A DNA stretch of 64,000 nucleotides from Lepas anatifera (lineage: Eukaryota > Arthropoda > Thecostraca > Lepadidae). Positions 56,859 through 64,000 of this stretch are shown in pieces. The notes below the pieces were generated by a model that was given only the letters and a program-made list of their open reading frames with translations, had not been told where the DNA came from and did no database searches. Within the stretch, counting starts at the first letter, position 1; each line of letters opens with the position of its first letter. The stretch covers positions 193,501-257,500 of the forward strand of contig JAOTON010001353.1 of NCBI GenBank assembly GCA_034440635.1. The letters run 5' to 3'. The translations under genes and the position numbers were made by a program.

Positions 56859-57439
56859 GCAGGGTTTCAGGCTTGAGCCAATAGCTTTGCATTGATTGGT
56901 TTCCATATTGAGTATGATAGATCAGATAGTGACCCTGACCTGACCTGAGGTCAGGTGTTTTTTGTGATCTGACCTAGTATAGTCATATGGTACACCATTC
57001 GATTCGCCGTTACAAGAGGAAGCGAATAGTGCTTACAAATTGATTCTTAATCAACTTTTTCAGACGCTAGAGCTCGAAACTCTACTCTAACCTATAGCTT
57101 TCTTTGACCTGTCATGACCTCAATATTGACCTGAGCCAAAAAGTGACAGATGTAGTTTCGTCATGAATTTGCATGAGCTATCTAAGAGCTATCGCGTTTT
57201 TTCGCTATCCTGCATAGGAACCGAGTTCCAGGGCGGGAGGTGTTTGAATACCCTCCTCCCGCCCCTTCCCCCAACATGGCGAGGCTGGCTCGGAGTCCCG
57301 TCGGAGTGGGAGTTAACCATCGCCCCGTACACGGCACATCTTATTTTTTATCAGTGCCACAACTTCCTAAAATTATAAGGTTAGGTCATCTCAGGGCAGT
57401 TCACCAATGAAGGTCAAGTGACCTCACCTCCAAAAATGT

Positions 57440-58301
57440 TTAACACGCGCATTGACGGGGGTCTGAGCCACCTTCGAATTGACGAGGGGCGGGTACCCGC
57501 CCCCTAAGATCTCGAGAACCACGGTAGGTAGCAAAAAAGGTAAACGGCGTTGGGTAGCCCATCCGCTTCTCCATCGAAAATATTTGAACCATTTTTTTGT
57601 CAGGTCACATTTAAGGTCACCAGAGGTCAAAAACATGCCGTCACATGCCGTCATAGGGATAACATGTAAATTAAGTTTTTCGGCCATTACATCTGAACAA
57701 GTAAAGATAGAGCAAAACGACTTGAACTCTATGAATCCTCGCAGCAAGCCGAATCGAATGATATATGATTTGACCTTGCTAGGTCAAATCAAAGATTTAA
57801 CCTGACCTGAGGTCAGGTCTGGGTCAAATTATATAAAATGCATATCATTAGAACCGCAAAGCCAAGGCGAGTCTAATGAAGCTAAAATAAACGCTCTATC
57901 ACCATCTGTTACTGAGTTATTCAGTAAAAACCATATTTCCCATGTATTACCAATGGAGATGTCATGCTTCGTACCTGACCTTAGGTCATCGATATCAAAA
58001 ATACCGGAACATATTTTAGAGAACTCGGTGAGCCCATTATGTGATATGAGTTTCAATTGGATAAGTTCACCCTGCTCCGACTTATGCTATCTTAAACTTT
58101 TTTTGAGGTCGGGTCACTTGACCTGTACTGGTGACCTGACCTGAGATGACCTATCCTTAAAATTTTCACAGAAGTTGCAAAAATGATGAGGGAAAAGGTA
58201 TACCAAGTACAGCGGCGCTGCGCGCTGCCGTTTTTCTGCTGTCTCCGAAAAACCCGAGGGGGGGCGGGTACCCGCGCCCTCCCCGTCAATGCGCGTGTTA
58301 A
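57440..58301 (-). mobile_element. Family A, subfamily A2 (862 bp), nested in G
   Basis: TTAA 57440 borders G and TTAA 58298 borders C. Has the CATGCCGTCA duplication at about 57626-57654 and an extra CGCCC in the right palindrome. Confidence 0.9.
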
Positions 58302-59500
58302 CCCTTGCCCCGGTGGCGGGTACGAGCCACCTTCGCCATGGTGGGGGGGGCTAAAAAGACCCCCCCCACGATCTCAAAAACTAAGAGAGCTAGAAAAAAG
58401 CGCAAAACGGCAATCGAAAGCTCTTCAAAAGTGATATCGAAAATACTTCGGTCATTTTTCTTGTCAGGTCAATATCAAGGTCACCAGAGGTCAAAATAGG
58501 TCAAAATCGCTAATATGAGGTGTACTAAGAAAACCTCCTATATCTCAGAAACTATGATAGGTAGAAACATTTTTCTAACACCATTCGAAAGCTCTTGAGA
58601 TGCTCTTTCATTAAGTGGCATTCATTTTCGTGTCAGGTCAAAGCCTAGGGAGCTACAGGTCACTAAATATTGGGCATATTCTTGGGAATGTCCATAGCCA
58701 CCCATGCATAAGGGCGTTTACTTTTTTCGCTAATAGCTTCCAAACCAAACAAGATACAGCCATAGTTTATGCACCATTGCAATCCTCTCGTCAATACGAA
58801 TCGAATGATATATGATATTGCTATGCCAGGTCAAATTTAAGAATTTGACCTGACCCAGGTCAACGGTCTGACCCAACTTGACCTGGTATAGTCATGATGT
58901 ATATCATTTGACTTCCAGTGACTATACAAACACTTCGGTGACAAAATAAAAGCTCTATCTTAGTTTATTCAAAATTTATAGAGAAAAACACCAAAAAATG
59001 CTTATTTGACCTAAGGTGACCTTTTAAAGGTCACAAGTCAAAAATATTGGTATCAGCTTCAGAAATGGGCTAAGAGCAAGTTGCAACCGATGTTTGAAGT
59101 TGATTCCATCCATACTTACTGAGAAAAGCTCATTTCGTGATTTTCCCCATGCATTGTCAATGGGGAGGTCATGCTCTGCACATGACCTTAGGTCACCAAT
59201 ATCAAAAATCCCGGAACAAATGTTGTAGCTCCTGGTGGGCCCAAGATGTGGTATGAGTTTCATCTTGATCGATTAACTGTTCTTTTAGTTATGCCGTCCT
59301 AAGTATTTTTTGAGGTGAGGTCACTTCACCTGACCTGGTGACCTGACCTGATATGACCTTGAGCCAAAATTTTCAGGAAAGATGTAAAAATGATGAAGGA
59401 ACAGCTAGACCAAGTTTGGCGGCGCTGCGCGCCGCCGTTTTTTGGTCACTTCGGAAAAACCCGAGGGGGGGTCTAAAAAGACCCCCCGGGCGAAGGTTAA
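58298..59500 (-). mobile_element. Family C, full length (1203 bp), minus
   Basis: TTAA at 58298 and 59497, with the doubled-TIR end on the left (GAGCCACCTTCGCC at about 58314-58327) and the palindrome GGGGGGTCTAAAAAGACCCC at the right. It is the best-preserved C in the window and is sandwiched between two A elements. Confidence 0.92.
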
Positions 59501-60345
59501 CACGCGCATTGACGGGGGTCTGAGCCACCTTCGCATTGACGGGGGGCGGGTACCCGCCCCCTAAGATCTCGAGAACCACGGTAGGTAGCGAAAAACGGTA
59601 AACGGCGTTGGGCTGCCCATCCACTTCTCCATCGAAAACATTTGAACCATTTTTTTGTCAGGTCACATTTAAGGTCACGAGAGGTCAAAACATGCCCGTC
59701 ATAGGGATAACATGTAAAATTCAGTTTTTCGGGCATCACATCTGAACAAGTAAAGATAGAGCAAAACGACTTGAACTATATGAATCCTCTTAGCAAGCCG
59801 AATCGAATGATATATAATTTGACCTTGCTAGGTCAAATCAAGGATTTGACCTGACCTGAGGTCAGGTCAGGGTCAAATTATATAAAATGCATATCATTAG
59901 AACCGCAAAGCCCGGGCGAGTCTAATGCAGATAAAATAAATGCTCTATCACCATCCGTTACTGAGTTATTCCGTAAAAACCATTTTCCCATGTAGTTCCA
60001 ATGGAGAGGTCATGCGTCGTACCTGACCTTAGGTCACCGATTTCAAAAATACCGGAACATATTTTAGAGAACTCGGTTGGGCCATTATGTGATATGAGTT
60101 TCAATCGGATAAGTTCACCCTGCTCCGACTTATGCTATCTTAAACTTTTTTTTGAGGTCGGGTCACTTGACCTGTACTGGTGACCTGACCTGAGATGACC
60201 TAACCCTAAAATTTTCACAGAAGTTGTAAAAATAATGAGGGAAAATGTATACCAAGTACGGCGGCGCTACGCGCCGCCGGTTTTCTGCATTCTCCAAAAA
60301 ACCCGGGGGGGGCGGGTACCCGCCCCCCGTCAATGCGCGTGTTAA
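59497..60345 (-). mobile_element. Family A, full length (849 bp), minus
   Basis: TTAA 59497 is shared with C; TTAA 60342 leads back into G. Confidence 0.92.
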
Positions 60346-60437
60346 GGTGGCTTAAGTAAGAAATGGGGAGTCTATCGGATTGAAACTTATACCACATAAT
60401 TGGCCCACCGATTGCTAGAAAACAGATTCCGGGATTT

Positions 60438-61282
60438 TTAACACGCGCATTGACGGGGGGGGCGGGTGCCCGCCCCCCTCGGGTTTTTCGGAGATAGTAG
60501 AAAAACGGCGGCGCGTAGCGCCGCTGTACTTAGTATACCTTTTCCCTCATCATTTTTACAACTTCTGTGAAAATTTCAAGGTTAGGTCATCTCAGGTCAG
60601 GTCACCAGTACTGGTCAAGTGACCCGACCTCAAAAAAAGTTTAAGACAGCATAAGTCGGAGCAGGGTGAACTTACCCGATTAAAACTCATATCACATAAT
60701 GGCCCCACCGAGTTTTCTAAAATATGTTCCGGTATTTTTGATATCGATGACCTAAGGTCAGGCACGAGGCATGACCTCTCCATTGGAAATACATGGGAAA
60801 ATGGTTTTTACGGAATAACTCAGTAACGGATGGTGATAGAGCATTTATGTTAGCTGCATTAGACTCGCCTGGGCTTTGCGGTTCTAATGATATGCATTTG
60901 ATATAATTTGACCCTGACCTGACCTCAGGTCAGGTCAAATCCTTGATTTGACCTAGCAAGATCAAACTATATATCATTCGATTCGGCTTGCTAAAAGGAT
61001 TCATATAGTTCAAGTCGTTTTGCTCTATCTTTACTTCTTCATATGTAATGGCCGAAAAACTGAATTTACATGTTATCCCTATGACGGGCATGTTTTGACC
61101 TCTTGTGACCTTAAATGTGACCTGACAAAAAAATAGTTCAAATGTTTTCCATAGAGAAGTGGATGGGCAGCCCAACGCCGTTTACCGTGTTTCGCTACCT
61201 ACCGTGGTTCTCGAGATCTTAGGGGGCGGGTATCCCCCGTCAATGCGAAGGTGGCTCAGACCCCCGTCAATGCGTGTGTTAA
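60438..61282 (+). mobile_element. Family A (845 bp), plus, nested in G
   Basis: TTAA at 60438 and 61279 splits G between GGGATTT and TATCGATGACC, a point equivalent to TCCATATCAATGACC in G copy 1. The right palindrome has collapsed to CGGGTATCCCCCG. Confidence 0.92.
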
Positions 61283-61600
61283 TATCGATGACCTAAGGTC
61301 AAGTGCAGACCATGACCTCTCTATTAGGAATACATGGGGAAAACATAAATTGGGCTGTATATCTGTATATACAGCTTAGAATACCTTCATATTCTCCAAA
61401 TCCTAGTATCCTGAGCCCCTTTCCAGTTTCATGTTTCAATTTTTACCGGTGACCTCTGAGGGGTCACCTGGGGCTACTTAAGTCGTTTTTAGATTTGGGT
61501 CAATAACTTTGAATAAAATGATGATACAGCTTTTATTTTGGTATAATTGCGTTTGGATTGCTATTGTGAGTCGATTTATATGGCTATTTACTATGCTAAG

Positions 61601-62449
61601 TTAACACGCGCATTGACGGGGGGGCGGGTACCCGCCCCCCCTCGGGTTTTTCGGAGATAGCAGAAAAACGGCGGCGCGTAGCGCCGCCGTACTTGGTATA
61701 CCTTTTCCTTATCATTTTTACAGCTTCTGTCAAAATTTTAAGGTTAGGTCATCTCAGGGCAGGTCATCAGTACAGGTCAAGTGACCCGACCTCAAAAAAA
61801 GTTTAAGATAGCATAAGTCGGAGCAGGGTGAACTTATCCGATTGAAACTCATTTCGCATAATGGCCCCACCGAGTTCTCTAAAATATGTTCCGGTATTTT
61901 TGATATCGATGACCTAAGGTCAGGTACGACGCATGACCTCTCCATTGGAAATACATGGGAAAAATGGTTTTTACGGAATAACTCAGTAACGGATGGTGAT
62001 AGAGCATTTATTTTAGCTGCATTAGACTCGCCTGGGCTTTGCAGTTCTAATGATATGCATTTTATATAATTTGACCCTGACCTGACCTCAGGTCAGGTCA
62101 AATCCTTGATTTGCCCTAGCAAGGTCAAATTATATATCATTCGATTCGGCTTGCTAAGAGGATTCATATAGTTTAAGTCGTTTTGCTCTATCTTTACTTG
62201 TTCAGATGTAATGCCCGAAAAACTGAATTTTACATGTTATCCCTATGACGGGCATGTTTTGACCTCTCGTGACCTTAAATGTGACCTGACAAAAAAATGG
62301 TTCAAATGTTTTCGATGGAGAAGTGGATGGGTAGCCCAACACCGTTTACCGTTTTTCGCTACCTACCGTGGTTCTCGAGATCTTAGGGGGCGGGTACCCG
62401 CCCCCGTCAATGCGAAGGTGGCTCAGACCCCCGTCAATGCGCGTGTTAA
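61601..62449 (+). mobile_element. Family A (849 bp), plus, nested in G
   Basis: TTAA at 61601 and 62446 splits G at a third site. Near-consensus and recent. Confidence 0.92.
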
Positions 62450-62817
62450 AAAGTGACCTTTACATGACCTAATGGCAGGTCGTTTTTGGGTTTTGACCTG
62501 GTATGGTCATATAATAAATCATTTGATTTGCTGTCACGCGAGGAAGCGAATGGTGCCTAAAAAATGATTCTAACTCAACTCTGTCAGATTCTATAGCCCA
62601 AAATATTTGCTCAAAATGCCACATTCTTTTACCTGTCGGGATCTCAATATTGACCTGAGCCAAAAAGTGACTGATATAGTTTCCTCATGAATTTGTATGG
62701 CTATCCACCAGCGTTCACATTTTTCACTATCCCGTATGGGGCCAAGCTCGAGAGGGGGTGTTCAAACACCCCCATCAGGGCGAAGGTGGCTCGGAGGCCC
62801 ACCGGAGCGGGTGTTAG

Positions 62818-63282
62818 ACACACTTCCAAGCGTAATATGCAGCAGCTAACAAATTCGGTGACAAGTCTGCATCAAAGCATTGACAATCTAGTGTCAGGAA
62901 ATAATAACAGTATAGCAGCACAGTAGTAATAGCAGCACAGGGGTACAGAAATCAGACTGACACCCAGACTGCAAGTAGTTTGATTGATTGATTGATTATT
63001 GGAGCTTTAGGGCGCACCAACCTGAGTGGTTATATAGTGCCCAGATACTGCAAGCAGACTGGCGTAGGTATCAACAATACCCTGTTGTTTGCAACCTGCA
63101 TAACTGGGAATTTGAGCAAGACATTGCAAAGATATCAATAGAACACCACGCGAAGAAATATGAAGGGCAAACACAAGAAAACTGGTCAATGTGATATAAT
63201 ACAGCCTCCGCCAGCGACAGCCTGACCTTCTGCAGGACGATGTCTGTGGGCGCAAACAGCGAGAAGGCAGTAGTCGACAGTT
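62818..63282. other. Intergenic; microsatellite-tailed SINE remnant
   Basis: At about 62979-63022 (ATTG)n is followed by GGAGCTTTAGGGCGCACCAAC. This resembles the inverted SINE tail at 49752-49780, so a minus-strand SINE 3' end is likely. The frame ending near 62926 (LHQSIDNLVSG) is not recognised. Confidence 0.45.
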
Positions 63283-64000
63283 TTAACACGCGCATTGACG
63301 GGGGGCGGGTACCCGCCCCCCTCGGGTTTTTCGGAGATAGCAGAAAAACGGCGGCGTGTAGCGCCGCCGTACTTGGTATACCTTTACCCTCATCATTTTT
63401 ACAACTTCTGTGAAAATTTTAGGGTTAGGTCATCTCAGGTCAGGTCACCATTACAGGTCAAGTGACCCGACCTCAAAAAAAGTTTAAGATAGCATAAGTC
63501 GGAGCAGGGGTGAACTTATCCAATTGAAACTCATATCACATAATGGCCCCATCGAGTTCTCTAAAATATGTTCAGGTATTTTTGATATCGATGACCTAAG
63601 GTCAGGTACGAGGCATGACCTCTCCGTTGGAAATACATGGGAAAAATGGTTTTTACGGAATAACTCAGTAACGGATGGTGATAGAGCATTTATTTCAGCT
63701 GCATTAGACTCGCCTGGGATTTGCGGTTCTAATGATATGCATTTTATATAATTTGACCCTGACCTGACCTCAGGTCAGGTCAAATCCTTGATTTGACCTA
63801 GCAAGGTCAAATTATATATCATTCGATTCGGCTTGCTAAGAGGATTCATATAGTTCAAGTCGTTTTGCTCTATCTTTACTTGTTCAGATTTAATGGCCGA
63901 AAAACTGAATTTACATGTTATCCCTATGACGGGCATGTTTTGACCTCTCGTGACCTTAAATGTGACCTGACAAAAAATGGTTCAAATGTTTTCGATGGAG
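63283..64000 (+). mobile_element. Family A, cut by window end
   Basis: TTAA 63283 and the complete single-TIR side are present. The last 130 bp or so, with the doubled-TIR end, lie beyond the window. Confidence 0.92.

Larger units (their letters stand above)
54467..57316 (+). mobile_element. Family G copy 1, split by adjacent B and A insertions
   Basis: The left part 54467-54990 starts CTCTTGCCCCGGTGGAGGG with a GGTGTTTAAGCACCCC palindrome. The right part 56855-57316 ends with a palindrome GGGAGGTGTTTGAATACCC and terminal repeats (GGAGTCCCGTCGGAGTGGGAG). Joined, the two parts give about 980 bp. The break is at GTCACTTAA|GC; G copy 2 has the matching TACTTAAGTC uninterrupted. Confidence 0.85.
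57313..62817 (+). mobile_element. Family G copy 2, split by five insertions at three TTAA sites
   Basis: G segments are 57313-57443, 60342-60441, 61279-61604 and 62446-62817. Site 1 holds A-C-A; sites 2 and 3 hold one A each. G copy 1 has the joined sequence at site 1 (AAATTTTGAAGGTGGCATAAG) and a related joined sequence at site 2. The left terminal palindrome is deleted (CATCGCCCC then GTACACGG), and the right terminal TTAA is mutated to TTAG. Reconstructed length is about 0.9 kb. Confidence 0.87.

Noticed and set aside
62687..62926. Possible C-terminus of a Myb/SANT-like protein (LHQSIDNLVSG)
   Set aside because: The frame begins inside the G element terminus and the similarity is too short to support a call.

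Overview
This is repeat-dense, gene-poor DNA from an animal nuclear genome, most likely an invertebrate; the species cannot be fixed from the sequence. The eukaryotic signs are a spliced exon of a THAP zinc-finger gene, an LTR retrotransposon, tRNA-derived SINEs, long (GA)n/(CT)n microsatellites and minisatellites. There are no bacterial-style operons, CRISPR arrays or rRNA genes. Most short open frames, including a 75-codon frame that recurs many times, lie inside repeat copies and do not look like protein genes.

The window is dominated by a set of related, TTAA-flanked, non-autonomous DNA transposons of about 0.85-1.25 kb, named here A (about 848 bp), B (about 1033 bp), C (about 1200 bp), D (1249 bp), F (922 bp) and G (about 0.9-1 kb reconstructed). 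Each begins and ends with TTAA and has family-specific terminal inverted repeats, the repeat being doubled at one end. Just inside each end is a GC-rich palindrome whose core is specific to the family. The interiors are packed with AGGTCA/TGACCT hexamers, the nuclear-receptor half-site. TTAA target duplications and CCC-type termini suggest mobilisation by a piggyBac-type transposase; no transposase is encoded here. Two further TTAA families, I (about 450 bp) and K (3.3 kb with an insertion), lack this architecture.

Layout: 1-4050, A copies, four of them in a recent tandem duplication. 4527-16067, C, A, G and B copies, a (GA)n tract and an A-A fusion. 16064-17756, elements I and D. 17911-21336, a minus-strand Gypsy-like LTR retrotransposon without visible pol. 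21927-22201, a 275-bp hairpin. 23895-27873, truncated C and B copies. 27993-29145, a duplicated block whose second copy (31266-35715) has been opened by three direct A/B insertions. 29310-29475, the THAP exon. 37088-38009, F. 38419-40600, a SINE and a minisatellite with higher-order structure. 40830-46497, element K and a C/B chimera. 47355-51811, B, a 30-bp minisatellite, a SINE and an A carrying a B. 51914-62817, an almost uninterrupted stack of TTAA elements in which two G copies have been split seven times. 63283-end, another A.

Nesting dates the activity. A has entered B, B has entered A, B has entered B, and A, B and C have entered G, each at a TTAA duplicated on both sides. A, B and C were therefore mobile over overlapping periods, and G is the older substrate. 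Family names are local labels; no database comparison was possible.
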